A DNA stretch of 64,000 nucleotides from NCBI GenBank assembly GCA_905200545.1, contig CAJKKQ010000006.1, positions 75,426-139,425 of the forward strand, written 5' to 3'. The DNA is from an uncultured Oscillibacter sp. (GTDB lineage: Bacteria > Bacillota > Clostridia > Oscillospirales > Oscillospiraceae). Shown piece by piece: positions 25,115-33,999 of this stretch (position 1 is the stretch's first letter; each line of letters starts with the position of its first letter). A model generated the notes under the pieces. The model saw nothing but the letters and a program-made list of their open reading frames with translations. It was not told where the DNA came from and made no database searches. A program made the translations under genes and the position numbers.

Positions 25115-25948
25115 ATGCTGCACATCGGATGCCACCTGTCCTCCTCCAAAGGCTTTGCGGCCATGGGCCGCCAGGCTCTGGAGCTGGGGGCGGATACCTT
25201 TCAGTTTTTCACCCGCAATCCCCGGGGAAGCCGGGCCAAGGACCTGGACGCGGATGACGCCGCCGCCCTGGTGACGCTGCTCCGGGAGCGGGGCTTTGCC
25301 CCCATCGTGGCCCACGCCCCCTACACGTTGAACCTCTGCGGCGCCAAGGAGGAAAACCGCGCCTTCGCCCAAGAGACCATGGCGGACGACCTCGTGCGGC
25401 TGGAGCACGTCCCCGGCCAGCTCTATAACTTCCACCCCGGCAGCCATGTGGGCCAGGGGATCGAGGCGGGCATCACCTTCATCGCCCAGGGCCTCAATGC
25501 AATCCTCCGCCCGGACCAGTCCACCACGGTGCTGCTGGAGACCATGGCGGGCAAGGGCAGCGAGGTGGGCGGCCGCTTTGAAGAGCTCCGGGCCATTTTG
25601 GACCGGGTGGACCTGGGAGAGAAGATGGGCGTGTGCCTGGATACCTGCCACGTCTGGGACGCCGGGTACGACATCGCGGGAGACCTGGACGGCGTGCTGA
25701 CGGAGTTCGACCGCATTGTCGGCCTGGAGCGGCTCCGGGCCATCCACTTGAACGACAGCAAGAACCCCCTGGGCAGCCATAAGGACCGCCATGAGCGCAT
25801 CGGCGAAGGCTGCATCGGCCTGGAGGCCTTGTCCCGGGTGGTGCGCCATCCGGCATTGCGGGAGCTGCCCTTCTGCCTGGAGACCCCCAACGACCTTGCC
25901 GGCTACGCCCGGGAGATCGCCCTCATGCGCACCCAGGCAGAGGCCTGA
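25115..25948 (+). CDS. nfo: deoxyribonuclease IV (apurinic endonuclease)
   Basis: 277-residue endonuclease IV TIM barrel. Zinc-ligand motifs are all visible: [57 protein letters not shown] and LETPND. It cuts the backbone 5' of abasic sites in base-excision repair. GGAGG lies upstream. Confidence 0.95.
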   Translation: MLHIGCHLSSSKGFAAMGRQALELGADTFQFFTRNPRGSRAKDLDADDAAALVTLLRERGFAPIVAHAPYTLNLCGAKEENRAFAQETMADDLVRLEHVPGQLYNFHPGSHVGQGIEAGITFIAQGLNAILRPDQSTTVLLETMAGKGSEVGGRFEELRAILDRVDLGEKMGVCLDTCHVWDAGYDIAGDLDGVLTEFDRIVGLERLRAIHLNDSKNPLGSHKDRHERIGEGCIGLEALSRVVRHPALRELPFCLETPNDLAGYAREIALMRTQAEA

Positions 25949-25963
25949 GCCAAAGAAAAAACG

Positions 25964-26003
25964 ACCCCGCCCCTACGGATTCCTCCGTGGGGGCGGGGTT
26001 TTT
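25964..26003. terminator. terminator after nfo, bidirectional
   Basis: A 16-bp stem (25964-25979 / 25984-25999, one G-U) with T-tract on the plus strand and an A-rich stretch upstream (25955-25961) that serves the convergent gene. Confidence 0.85.
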
Positions 26004-26030
26004 CATGCAGAAATCCGGTTTTGAATCCGC

Positions 26031-26453
26031 TCAGGGTCTCTTGCGGTGCATAAGGCGGTACACCAGCCATCCCGGCAGCGCCCCGGCCAGGAGCCCGCCG
26101 CAGTAGATCATGGCATAGAGCAGGGAAAATCCCATGGCCTCCGGGTTATAGTGCCCGGTGATGCGGGAAAAGAATTTTGTCACCGGGTGCAGATCCTGGC
26201 CCATCAGGAACAGCGCGATGAGAAACAGGATCAGAATGCACACTGCTTTCCACAGCCGCAGCCCCCGGCGCTTGAGAAAAAACGCCATCAGGGCGGAACC
26301 TGCCAGCGGAAAGGTAAACAGCATCAGCAAGGAGAGCGGTGTATTTGCACTGAGCAGGTAGCCGATGACGGTCGCCAGGGCGAAGGTCAGGGCGGCGGTG
26401 AGCAGGTTGCCCAGCACCGCCAGAGCCAGGTCTTTCCACGTCCAGGACTTCAT
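26031..26453 (-). CDS. small membrane protein of unknown function
   Basis: 140 residues with about four membrane helices and a basic C-terminus (YRLMHRKRP). ATG 26453 has AAAGGAGGG. It lies 30 nt after the amidohydrolase gene on the same strand, so they probably share a transcript. No family recognised. Confidence 0.75.
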   Translation of the reverse strand: MKSWTWKDLALAVLGNLLTAALTFALATVIGYLLSANTPLSLLMLFTFPLAGSALMAFFLKRRGLRLWKAVCILILFLIALFLMGQDLHPVTKFFSRITGHYNPEAMGFSLLYAMIYCGGLLAGALPGWLVYRLMHRKRP

Positions 26454-26483
26454 GATTCCCTCCTTTGGGCGGCGGCTGAGGGC

Positions 26484-27842
26484 TCAGGGCCGGGCGAGGT
26501 ACTCCCGGCACACCCGGTTGGCTTCCTCCGAAACGGCCATCTCATCCACCGTGGTGAGGTGTCCCTCCCGGACCACGATCCGGCCCTCCACCACCGTGTA
26601 ATCCACGGGGCCCCGGAGGCCCACGGTGCCCAGCACGTCGGCGGGACTTTCTCCGGCGCCGGCCAGCTCCAGGCGGCGGGCATCCACCAGGAAGAAGTCC
26701 GCCCGGCGGCCCACTTCCAATGCGCCGATGTCCTCCCGGCCCAGCAGCCGGGCGCTGCCCCGGGTGGCCAGTTTCAGCACCTGATACCCGGAGGGGGCCT
26801 TTTCGCTGGAGGTGAGCCGGTGGAGGAGGTACGCCACCCGCAGCTCCTCCATGAGAGAGGAACCGTCGTTGGAGGCGGAGCCGTCCACCGCCAGACCCAC
26901 GGGGACCCCTAGGGAGAGCATTTCCGGCACCCGGGCCACGCCGGAGGCGAGCTTCATATTGGAGATGGGGCAGTGAGCAACGCCGGTGCCTGTCCGGGAG
27001 AGCTCCCGCAGCTCCTCATCGTTGAAGTGGATGCCGTGGGCGTACCAGACGTCGCTGCCGGTCCAGCCCAGAGAGGCCATATACTCCAACGGCCGGACGC
27101 CGAAGTGGGCCAGGGTGTAGCGCTCCTCGTCCTTCGTCTCGCACAGGTGGGTGTGGAGCCGCACCCCGTACTGCCGGGCCAGGATGGCGCTCTGGCGCAG
27201 CAGCTCGCCGCTGACGGAGAAGGGGGAGCAGGGGGCCAGCACGATCTGGCGCATGGAGCCGGGCCGGGGATCGTGGTAGGTTTCGATGATCCGGGCGGAG
27301 TCCGCCATGATTTCATCCACCGTCTGCACCACGCTGTCCGGGGGCAGTCCTCCGTCCTTCTGGGAGAGGTCCATGCTGCCCCGGGAGGATACCATCCGGA
27401 TGCCCAGCTCCTCCGCGGCGGAGAGCTGCGCGCCGATGAGGTCCCCGGCCCCCGCCGGGAAGACGTAGTGGTGGTCAAAGCAGGTGGTGCATCCGTGCTT
27501 CAAGAGCTCCCCCATGCCGGTGAGGGCGCTGCAGCGCACCACCTGTTCATCCAGGTTCTTCCAGATCTCGTACAGGGCCGTCAGCCAGTCGAACAGCTCC
27601 AGGTTTTGCACCTGGGGCAGGTTCCGGGAGAACACCTGGTAGAGGTGGTGGTGGGTGTTGATGAGGCCCGGATAGCACCAGTAGTGGCTGCCGTCCAGGA
27701 CGGTGTCCGCCTCGCAGGCAAGGTTCGGCCCCAGAGCCGCAATGACGCCGTCCCGGCACAGAAGGTCCACCTGCTGGAGCACCCGGTCGCCGTCGTCGCA
27801 GGTGACGGCGGTATGGAAGTTGCGAATCAGCAAAGACGCCAT
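26484..27842 (-). CDS. 8-oxoguanine deaminase-like amidohydrolase
   Basis: 452 residues of the TRZ/ATZ (TrzN/GuaD) metal-dependent amidohydrolase family. Metal ligands: PGLINTHHHLYQ, RLHTHLCE, WYAHGIHF and GLAVDGSASND. The SMDLSQKDGGLPPDSVVQ block after the HHYVFP segment is what I associate with 8-oxoguanine deaminases. Such enzymes convert oxidised or methylated guanine to urate-like products. ATG 27842 follows AAAGGAG. It diverges from the sigma-54 activator gene. Confidence 0.8.
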   Translation of the reverse strand: MASLLIRNFHTAVTCDDGDRVLQQVDLLCRDGVIAALGPNLACEADTVLDGSHYWCYPGLINTHHHLYQVFSRNLPQVQNLELFDWLTALYEIWKNLDEQVVRCSALTGMGELLKHGCTTCFDHHYVFPAGAGDLIGAQLSAAEELGIRMVSSRGSMDLSQKDGGLPPDSVVQTVDEIMADSARIIETYHDPRPGSMRQIVLAPCSPFSVSGELLRQSAILARQYGVRLHTHLCETKDEERYTLAHFGVRPLEYMASLGWTGSDVWYAHGIHFNDEELRELSRTGTGVAHCPISNMKLASGVARVPEMLSLGVPVGLAVDGSASNDGSSLMEELRVAYLLHRLTSSEKAPSGYQVLKLATRGSARLLGREDIGALEVGRRADFFLVDARRLELAGAGESPADVLGTVGLRGPVDYTVVEGRIVVREGHLTTVDEMAVSEEANRVCREYLARP

Positions 27843-28002
27843 GGGGGATCACGCTCCTTTGTAACAATACGCCCGGTTTCCCGGAGATGACGGTTGATTT
27901 GAAAATGATCCTATCACCAGTGTACGGGAGATGGGACAAAAGGTCAAGGAGAGCTGAAAAAAGAAGTCCCAAACAGCCTTGCCAAATGACGAAAAGTATG
28001 GG

Positions 28003-28037
28003 AAACTGGTTTAAGAAACAGGTTATAACCAATTTGG
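28003..28037. promoter_or_regulatory. inverted-repeat site upstream of sigma-54 activator gene
   Basis: AAACTGGT (28003-28010) and ACCAATTT (28028-28035) form an inverted pair (7 of 8). The same half-sites recur at 30064-30071 and 30101-30108, upstream of the -24/-12 promoter. Candidate autoregulatory or enhancer site; binding is inferred. Confidence 0.35.
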
Positions 28038-28046
28038 GAGGCGGCT

Positions 28047-30083
28047 ATGGAAAAGAAGAAAATTTCCATCATTGCCCTGGACCCCCGGGCGGGCCGGTCC
28101 TACGGGCGGGACGTGGAGAGCCTGTTCGGGGATGTGGCGGAGGTGTCGGTGTTCTCTGTCATGGACGGCTCCGCCATGGGCGTGCTGGAGCGGGCGGACC
28201 TCTTTGCCGCCTCCACCGATGCCTTCGGCTCGGCGGAGGAACTGGCCCGGCACGTGCCCATGGGGTGCCAGACCATGGCGGTGGAGGCCTCCTTCCGCTG
28301 GAGCGAGCTGCGCAAGCTCAAGGAGATCCCGGCGGGAAGCCGGGTGCTGTTTGTGAACATGACGGAGACCATGGCCCGGGAGGCCATCGCCCAGCTGGAG
28401 CAGCTGGGCGTCAACCACGTCCGGTGGATCCCCTTCTACCCCGGGGCGGAGCTGGAGGAGGACGTCCACATTGCCGTCACCCCCGACGAGATGCGCTATG
28501 TGCCCCCCTCCATCGAGACCAAGATCGACGTGGGCCAGCGGGCCTGCACCTCCGGCATGATGATCGAGATCGCCCTGCGTCTGGGGCTGGAGCATCTGCT
28601 GGAGACGGAGAAGTTCCGGCGCTACTTCCAGTCCATCGCCACCAGCAATTATAGCTTCGACCAGATGTTTGCCAAGTCCATCCGGTTGGAGAGCCAGTTC
28701 CACATCCTCATGGAGATCCTCTCCGACGGGGTCATCGGCGTCAACGAAAAGGACGAGATCTTCGCCTGCAACCGCCACGCCGAGGAGCTCACCCGGGTCA
28801 GCGCGCCCCTGGTGCAGGGAAAACTGGGGGACGAGGTGTTCCCCTACATCCCCTTTGGCCCGTGCCTGCGGGACCGGGAGCGGGTGGGGGCCCAGGTGGT
28901 GCGCATCCACGGCGCATTGGTCAGTGTGGAGGTGGTGCCGGTGATGCGCCAGGGGACGTGCATCGGCGCCTTTGCCCTGCTGCAGCGCTTCAACGATGTG
29001 GAGGTGCGCCAGAGCCGCCTGCGCACCCAGCTGCTCCACAAGGGCTATCAGGCCAAGTACAGCTTTGACGACGTGGTGGGTACCTCTCCCGCCATTTTGC
29101 GCACCAAGGAGGTTCTGACCCGCATGGCCGCCGGAGACAGCCCCGTGCTGCTGATGGGGGAGACGGGCACCGGCAAGGAGCTGCTGGCCCACGCCCTTCA
29201 CCGGGCTTCCCTCCGGCGGGATGGGCCCTTTGTTGCCATCAACGTGGCGGCCTTTCCGGAGAACCTCCTGGAAAGCGAGCTCTTCGGCTACGAGGAGGGG
29301 GCTTTCACCGGCGCCCGGAAGGGCGGACGGCCCGGCCTTTTCGAGCTGGCCCACCAGGGCACGCTGTTTCTGGACGAGGTGGAGGGCATGAGCCCGGCCC
29401 TGCAGGTGAAAATGCTGCGGGTGCTCCAGGAGCGGGAGATTATGCGGGTGGGGGGCAGCCGCATCGTCAGCGTGGACGTGCGGATCGTGGCCGCCACCAA
29501 CGAGGACTTATCCCGCCGGGTGGCGGAGGGGAGCTTCCGCCGGGACCTCTTCTACCGGCTCAACACCCTGCCGGTGGAGGTGCCGCCCCTGTCCTGCCGG
29601 GGGGACGACGTCTTTTTGCTGCTGGAGCACTTCCGCCGGGAGCTGGGGGGCACTTTCACCCTCTCGGAGCCGGTGCGGGACTTCTTCCGCCGCTATTCCT
29701 GGCCCGGCAACATTCGGGAGCTGCGCAACGTGGCGGAGTATTTCCTCTACACCGGCCACGACTGCATCACCCTGGAGGATCTGCCCTCCACCGTGCTGGA
29801 GGCCGCCGCCCCCTGCCCCCCGCCGGAGGAAGCCCCGGAGGACGACGGGGCCGCCTTCGTATTGGAGCAGCTCTACCGGGCCTCGGAGCGGGGAGAGTCT
29901 CTGGGGCGGGAGCGGCTGCTCTCCGCCGCCCGGGAGGCCCGCCTGCCCCTCACCCAGCCGGAGGTCCGGCGGATCCTGGCGGATCTGGCGGCCCGGGGAC
30001 TGGTGCGGGTGAGCCGGGGCCGGGGCGGCAGCCGCCTGACGCCCCTGGGCCGGCAAGCATATGAAACTGGTAAAACTGTTTAA
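28047..30083 (+). CDS. sigma-54-dependent transcriptional activator
   Basis: 678 residues. Residues ~1-190 form a two-part alpha/beta sensory region (EMRYVPPSIETKIDVGQRACTS near 150) that I cannot name. Residues ~210-320 are PAS-like (LMEILSDGVIGVNEKDEIFACN). Residues ~345-575 are the AAA+ domain with Walker A GETGTGKE (~371), the sigma-54 contact loop GAFTGA (~418) and Walker B LFLDEVEG. The C-terminus is a winged-helix-like segment rather than the usual Fis-type helix-turn-helix. It probably activates the -24/-12 promoter just downstream. Confidence 0.9.
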   Translation: MEKKKISIIALDPRAGRSYGRDVESLFGDVAEVSVFSVMDGSAMGVLERADLFAASTDAFGSAEELARHVPMGCQTMAVEASFRWSELRKLKEIPAGSRVLFVNMTETMAREAIAQLEQLGVNHVRWIPFYPGAELEEDVHIAVTPDEMRYVPPSIETKIDVGQRACTSGMMIEIALRLGLEHLLETEKFRRYFQSIATSNYSFDQMFAKSIRLESQFHILMEILSDGVIGVNEKDEIFACNRHAEELTRVSAPLVQGKLGDEVFPYIPFGPCLRDRERVGAQVVRIHGALVSVEVVPVMRQGTCIGAFALLQRFNDVEVRQSRLRTQLLHKGYQAKYSFDDVVGTSPAILRTKEVLTRMAAGDSPVLLMGETGTGKELLAHALHRASLRRDGPFVAINVAAFPENLLESELFGYEEGAFTGARKGGRPGLFELAHQGTLFLDEVEGMSPALQVKMLRVLQEREIMRVGGSRIVSVDVRIVAATNEDLSRRVAEGSFRRDLFYRLNTLPVEVPPLSCRGDDVFLLLEHFRRELGGTFTLSEPVRDFFRRYSWPGNIRELRNVAEYFLYTGHDCITLEDLPSTVLEAAAPCPPPEEAPEDDGAAFVLEQLYRASERGESLGRERLLSAAREARLPLTQPEVRRILADLAARGLVRVSRGRGGSRLTPLGRQAYETGKTV

Positions 30084-30158
30084 CAATTATAAAAACTATA
30101 ACCAATTAATTTGGCGCCGGCGGGAGAGAACCTCCCCATCCCGCCGGCTGTCCCATCC

Positions 30159-30214
30159 AACGCTCCCCCGGAACCTCCCGGCAGAACGCCGAAGGATTCC
30201 GGGGGAGCGTTGTT
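30159..30214 (+). terminator. terminator after sigma-54 activator gene
   Basis: A 15-bp stem (30159-30173 / 30197-30211) with an inner small hairpin, then TGTT. A second GC hairpin (about 30115-30148) precedes it. Confidence 0.6.
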
Positions 30215-30253
30215 AATGCTGCATAAAAAATCAAGAATTTTTAGAAATCTGAT

Positions 30254-30266
30254 CGTGAAAATCACG
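30254..30266. promoter_or_regulatory. palindrome upstream of the -24/-12 promoter
   Basis: CGTG-AAAAT-CACG lies 15 nt upstream of the -24 element. It could bind a bending protein or a regulator. Confidence 0.25.
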
Positions 30267-30280
30267 GAGAATTCGCGTGT

Positions 30281-30296
30281 TGGCATCATTATTGCT
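30281..30296 (+). promoter_or_regulatory. sigma-54 (-24/-12) promoter
   Basis: TGGCAT-CATTA-TTGCT keeps the invariant GG (30282-30283) and GC (30294-30295) exactly 10 nt apart and matches the TGGCAC-N5-TTGCA/T consensus at all but one core base. It lies ~55 nt before the C-S lyase start and next to a sigma-54 activator gene. Confidence 0.85.
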
Positions 30297-30351
30297 TTAT
30301 AATTTGGCGTCAAAACATTCCGAAAACCACTGGCAGAAAGGAAGAGGCACT

Positions 30352-31521
30352 ATGACATACGATTTTGACCAGGTCATCGACCGTTCCAACAACCACGCCG
30401 CCAAGTACGACGAGCGCAAGAAGAAATTCGGCACCGACGATGTGATCCCCCTGTGGATCGCGGACATGGACTTCAAGACCGCCCAGCCCATCATCGACGC
30501 CCTGACCGCTCGGGCCCAGGAGGGCATCTGGGGCTACACCGCCCGGCCCGCCAGCTATTTTGAGGCGATTCGGAACTGGCAGAAGCGCCGCAACGGCTGG
30601 GACATCGACACCAGCCTCATGAGCTGGAGCCTGGGCGTGGTCCAGACCCTCTCTGCGTGCGTGAAGCTCTTCACCCCGGAGGGGGGCAGCGTTCTGATCC
30701 AGACCCCGGTGTACTCGGAGTTCTACGACATGACGGAGGCCTGGAACCGCAAGGTGGTGGAGAACCCCTTCGTGGAGGTGGACGGCAAGTGGACCGTGGA
30801 CTGGGCGGACTTTGAGACAAAGCTCCAGCAGGTGGATCTCTTTATGCTCTGCTCTCCCCACAACCCCCTGGGCATCGTCTGGGAGGAGGCGGAATTGCAC
30901 CGGATGATGGAGCTGTGCCTGAAGTATCACGTGCTGGTGGTCTCCGACGAGATCCACTCCGACCTCATCTTCCACGGCAAAAAGCACATTCCCACCGCCA
31001 CCCTCTCCCCGGAGATTGCCGCCAACGTGGTGACGGGCATCTCCGGCACCAAGACCTTCAACCTGGCGGGCCTCCAGGCCAGCGCCGTGGTGTTCCCCAA
31101 CGCCCACATGAAGGAGGTCTACGACCACTACTGGCAGTGCATGGACATCCACCGCAACAATGCCTTCTCCCTCACCGCCATGGAGACGGCCTTCAACGAA
31201 GGCGAGGAGTGGCTGGAGCAGCTGCTGCCCTATCTCTCCGACAACTTCGACTTCGTGGTGGACTACTGCGACAAATACATCCCCAAGATCAAGACCTACG
31301 CCCCGGACGCCACCTATCTCATGTGGCTGGACTGCCGGGCCCTGGGCCTTACCAATGAACAGCTCCACGACTTTATGATTCAAAAGGCCAAGCTGGGCCT
31401 CAACGACGGGGTGTCCTTCGGCCGCCAGCTCCAGGGCTTCATGCGGCTCAACGCCGCCTGCCCCCGCTCCGTCCTCAAGACGGCCCTGGACCAGCTGAAG
31501 GCCGCCGTGGACAGCCTGTAA
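30352..31521 (+). CDS. MalY/PatB-family PLP-dependent C-S lyase / aminotransferase
   Basis: 389 residues, class I/II PLP fold. Motifs: PLWIADMDFKTAQPI at the N-terminus, CSPHNPLGIVW, VVSDEIHSDLIF, and the PLP lysine in GISGTKTFNLAGLQ. MalY/PatB enzymes cleave cystathionine, cysteine or related thioethers. ATG 30352 follows AAAGGAAGAGG; earlier in-frame starts would fall inside the promoter. Co-transcribed with the symporter, suggesting use of an imported amino acid. Confidence 0.9.
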   Translation: MTYDFDQVIDRSNNHAAKYDERKKKFGTDDVIPLWIADMDFKTAQPIIDALTARAQEGIWGYTARPASYFEAIRNWQKRRNGWDIDTSLMSWSLGVVQTLSACVKLFTPEGGSVLIQTPVYSEFYDMTEAWNRKVVENPFVEVDGKWTVDWADFETKLQQVDLFMLCSPHNPLGIVWEEAELHRMMELCLKYHVLVVSDEIHSDLIFHGKKHIPTATLSPEIAANVVTGISGTKTFNLAGLQASAVVFPNAHMKEVYDHYWQCMDIHRNNAFSLTAMETAFNEGEEWLEQLLPYLSDNFDFVVDYCDKYIPKIKTYAPDATYLMWLDCRALGLTNEQLHDFMIQKAKLGLNDGVSFGRQLQGFMRLNAACPRSVLKTALDQLKAAVDSL

Positions 31522-31611
31522 ATCCCCAAACAGCGATTCCCCCAAAGACCCCTGACGACCACCCGATCGAAACGATAGCCAAAACAAAAAGAGAAAAAGG
31601 AGAAGTAAAAA

Positions 31612-32856
31612 ATGGCTACCATCCAAAAGAAGTCTTTCTGGGAACAGTACAAAACCCCCATCCTGATGCTGGGCGGCATCGCCATCGGCGCCATCATCGG
31701 CGTGGTAGCCCCTGGCTTCGGCACCACCATCAAGCCCCTGGGCGATATCTTTTTGAACCTGCTCTTTACCATCGTGGTACCCCTGGTGTTCGTCTCCATT
31801 GCCTCCGCCGTGGGCGGCATGGCCAACATGAAGCGCCTGGGCAAGATCCTGGGCGGCACCATCGGCACCTTCGTCTTCACCGGCATCATCGCCTCTGCCT
31901 GCGTGCTGATCTGGGTAAACCTGTTCAGCCCCTCCGCCGGCAGCTCCATCGAGATGGCCGCCGCCGAGGTAGGGGAGGCCAAGACTGCCGGGGAGCTGCT
32001 GGTGAGCTCTCTCACCGTGTCCGACTTCTCCGACCTGTGGGATAAGTCCAACATGCTGCCCCTCATCATCTTTGCCATCATCTTCGGCTTCTGCGTCTCC
32101 GCCTGCGGCGGCGAGGAGAGCCCCATGGGCAAGCTCCTGGCAAACCTCAGCGCCATCATCATGAAATTCGTGGACGTCATTATGAAGGTGGCCCCCATCG
32201 GCCTGGGCGCGTACTTTGCCAACCTGGTGGCCACCTACGGCCCCGAGATCATCGGCAGCTACGGCCGGTCCATGGTGGTGTACTACCCCCTGTGCCTTTT
32301 GTACGTGGTGATCTTCTTCCCCCTCTACGCCTTCCTGGCCGGCGGCAAGCTGGGCGTGCGCACCATGCTCAAGTACATCTTCCCCCCTGCCGTCACCGCC
32401 TTTGCCACCCAGAGCTCCGCGGCCACCATCCCCGTCAACAAGGAGGCCTGTGACAACATCGGCGTGCCCAAGGACGTCAGTGATCTGGTGCTGCCCATGG
32501 GCTGCACCATGCACATGGACGGCTCCGTCCTCAGCTCCATCGTGAAGATCGCCTTCCTCTACGGCATCTTCGGGATGGACTTCACCGGCGTGAGCACCTA
32601 CGCCATGGCCATCGTGGTGGCCATCCTCTCCGCCTTCGTCCTCTCCGGCGCCCCCGGCGGCGGCCTGGTGGGCGAGATGCTCATCGTCAACATGTTCGGC
32701 TTCCCCGCCGAGGCCTTCCCCATCATTGCCACCCTGGGCTTCCTCTTCGACCCCGCCGCCACCTGCCTCAACGCCTCCGGCGACACCATCGCTTCCATGA
32801 TCGTCACCCGCCTGGTGGAGGGCAAGGACTGGCTGGTGTCCAAAGCCAAGCAGTGA
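31612..32856 (+). CDS. dicarboxylate/amino acid:cation symporter (DAACS family)
   Basis: 414 residues with the glutamate-transporter fold. The serine-rich hairpin reads TQSSAATIP (residues ~265-275), HP2 reads LSGAPGGGLVGEM, and LFDPAATCLNASGD matches the substrate/Na site in TM8. Relatives import dicarboxylates, glutamate/aspartate, serine/threonine or cystine. Downstream of the C-S lyase, uptake of a sulfur-containing or neutral amino acid is plausible. A strong terminator follows. Confidence 0.92.
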   Translation: MATIQKKSFWEQYKTPILMLGGIAIGAIIGVVAPGFGTTIKPLGDIFLNLLFTIVVPLVFVSIASAVGGMANMKRLGKILGGTIGTFVFTGIIASACVLIWVNLFSPSAGSSIEMAAAEVGEAKTAGELLVSSLTVSDFSDLWDKSNMLPLIIFAIIFGFCVSACGGEESPMGKLLANLSAIIMKFVDVIMKVAPIGLGAYFANLVATYGPEIIGSYGRSMVVYYPLCLLYVVIFFPLYAFLAGGKLGVRTMLKYIFPPAVTAFATQSSAATIPVNKEACDNIGVPKDVSDLVLPMGCTMHMDGSVLSSIVKIAFLYGIFGMDFTGVSTYAMAIVVAILSAFVLSGAPGGGLVGEMLIVNMFGFPAEAFPIIATLGFLFDPAATCLNASGDTIASMIVTRLVEGKDWLVSKAKQ

Positions 32857-32885
32857 TTCCATTTTCCTGTTTTATCCCCGCAGAC

Positions 32886-32922
32886 GGCCTGCGCTCCCAT
32901 ACCGGGAGCGCAGGCCCCTTTT
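32886..32922 (+). terminator. terminator of C-S lyase/symporter operon
   Basis: A 13-bp stem (32886-32898 / 32904-32916) then CCTTTTTT. Confidence 0.88.
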
Positions 32923-32928
32923 TTCCCC

Positions 32929-32957
32929 TTGACAGAGGCGGCGCCAGGGTGTAGGAT
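32929..32957 (+). promoter_or_regulatory. promoter of arsR-like gene
   Basis: A perfect TTGACA (32929-32934), 17-nt spacer, TAGGAT (32952-32957). Confidence 0.7.
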
Positions 32958-32960
32958 AGT

Positions 32961-32982
32961 CACATCAAAAAATCTTGATGTG
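32961..32982. promoter_or_regulatory. ArsR operator 1
   Basis: Perfect inverted repeat CACATCAA-N6-TTGATGTG directly after the -10 box. ATCAA...TTGAT arms are typical of ArsR/SmtB repressors. Confidence 0.75.
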
Positions 32983-32991
32983 AGGTGCGGC

Positions 32992-33312
32992 ATGGAACAG
33001 ACCCATCAGCAGCACGCGGCGGTGTTCAAGGCGCTGTGCGATCCCAAGCGGCTGGCCATTCTGGAGCAGCTGCGCTCCGGGGAGAAGTGCGCCTGCAAGC
33101 TGCTGGAGACCCAGGAGCTGAGCCAGTCGGGCCTTTCTTACCACATGAAGATTTTGTGTGAGTCCGGCCTGGTGAAAAGCCGCCAGGAGGGCAAGTGGAC
33201 CCACTACCGGCTGGATCCCCAGGGGCGGGACTACGCGGCGGCGCTGCTGGTGCAGCTCACCACCCCGGACGCCGACGCGGATATCCCCTGTGGCTGCGGC
33301 GGGGATACCTGA
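32992..33312 (+). CDS. ArsR/SmtB-family metalloregulator
   Basis: 106 residues, winged helix. The alpha-3 region reads SGEKCACKLLETQELSQSGLSYHMKIL; the CAC pair corresponds to the ELCVC As(III)-binding site of ArsR. Extra cysteines end the protein (DIPCGCGGDT). It should repress its own promoter and the next gene's region through the twin operators and release on arsenite-like or organoarsenical metalloid. Confidence 0.9.
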   Translation: MEQTHQQHAAVFKALCDPKRLAILEQLRSGEKCACKLLETQELSQSGLSYHMKILCESGLVKSRQEGKWTHYRLDPQGRDYAAALLVQLTTPDADADIPCGCGGDT

Positions 33313-33340
33313 AACGCCATCAGAACGGATGGCGTTTTTT
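33312..33340 (+). terminator. terminator between arsR and permease
   Basis: AAACGCCATC pairs with GATGGCGTTT, followed by TTT; it overlaps the last base of the arsR stop. Confidence 0.75.
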
Positions 33341-33349
33341 GCCGAAGAA

Positions 33350-33371
33350 CACATCAAAAAATCTTGATTTG
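33350..33371. promoter_or_regulatory. ArsR operator 2
   Basis: The second copy of the 22-nt operator, two end bases changed (CACATCAA-N6-TTGATTTG), between the arsR terminator and the permease start. A weak TTGCCG/TCTTGA promoter may overlap it. Confidence 0.7.
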
Positions 33372-33399
33372 ACCGCCGGAGTCGGCGGGGGGAGGAACC

Positions 33400-33999
33400 A
33401 TGGGTATTTGGACTTTTTTTCAAAATCAGATTCTGGGGATGCAGTGGCTCAACGCCGTGATCGGGGCTCTGCTGGAGGCCCTGGGCCTGGATGTGACGGG
33501 CCGTGTGGGAGGCAGCGTGCAGTTTTTCCTCTATGACGTGGTGAAGATCACCATTTTGCTCTGTGCGCTGATCTTTGTGATTTCGTACATCCAAAGCTAC
33601 TTTCCGCCGGAGCGCAGCCGCCGGATCCTGGGGCGGTTCCGGGGCCTCTGGGCCAACACCGTCTCTGCCCTGCTGGGCACGGTGACGCCCTTTTGCTCCT
33701 GTTCCTCCATCCCGCTGTTCATGGGCTTTACCAGTGCGGGGCTGCCGGTGGGAGTGACGTTCTCCTTCCTGATTTCCTCCCCCATGGTGGATCTGGGGAG
33801 CCTGGTGCTGCTGACGGGGATCTTCGGTTTCCGGGTGGCGGCGGTGTATGTGCTGGTGGGACTGGTGCTGGCGGTGATGGGCGGTACCATCATCGAAAAG
33901 CTCCACATGGAGCGGTATGTGGAGGATTTCATCCTCTCCGCCGGCCGGGTGCTGAGCCCGGCAGAGGCCGCGGAGCTGATCCGGAAGGCCAGAGGGTGA
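33400..33999 (+). CDS. short DUF318/ArsP-like permease
   Basis: 199 residues. TPFCSCSSIPLFMGFTSAGLP and FLISSPMVDLGSLVLL are the signature of the ArsP/COG0701 permease N-terminal half, proteins that export trivalent organoarsenicals or related compounds. Full-length relatives are roughly 300-350 residues; the second half is absent and no matching frame occurs before 34270. It is either a truncated gene or a half-size dimeric form. ArsR operator 2 lies just upstream. Confidence 0.82.
   Translation: MGIWTFFQNQILGMQWLNAVIGALLEALGLDVTGRVGGSVQFFLYDVVKITILLCALIFVISYIQSYFPPERSRRILGRFRGLWANTVSALLGTVTPFCSCSSIPLFMGFTSAGLPVGVTFSFLISSPMVDLGSLVLLTGIFGFRVAAVYVLVGLVLAVMGGTIIEKLHMERYVEDFILSAGRVLSPAEAAELIRKARG

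Noticed and set aside
27961..27990. Possible sigma-54 promoter for the amidohydrolase gene (minus strand TTGGCA...)
   Set aside because: The GG and GC dinucleotides are not 10 nt apart, so the essential spacing fails.
30310..32862. 850-codon frame opposite the C-S lyase and symporter genes
   Set aside because: It spans two well-supported genes and their promoter and shows only His/Gly/Asp-rich shadow composition.
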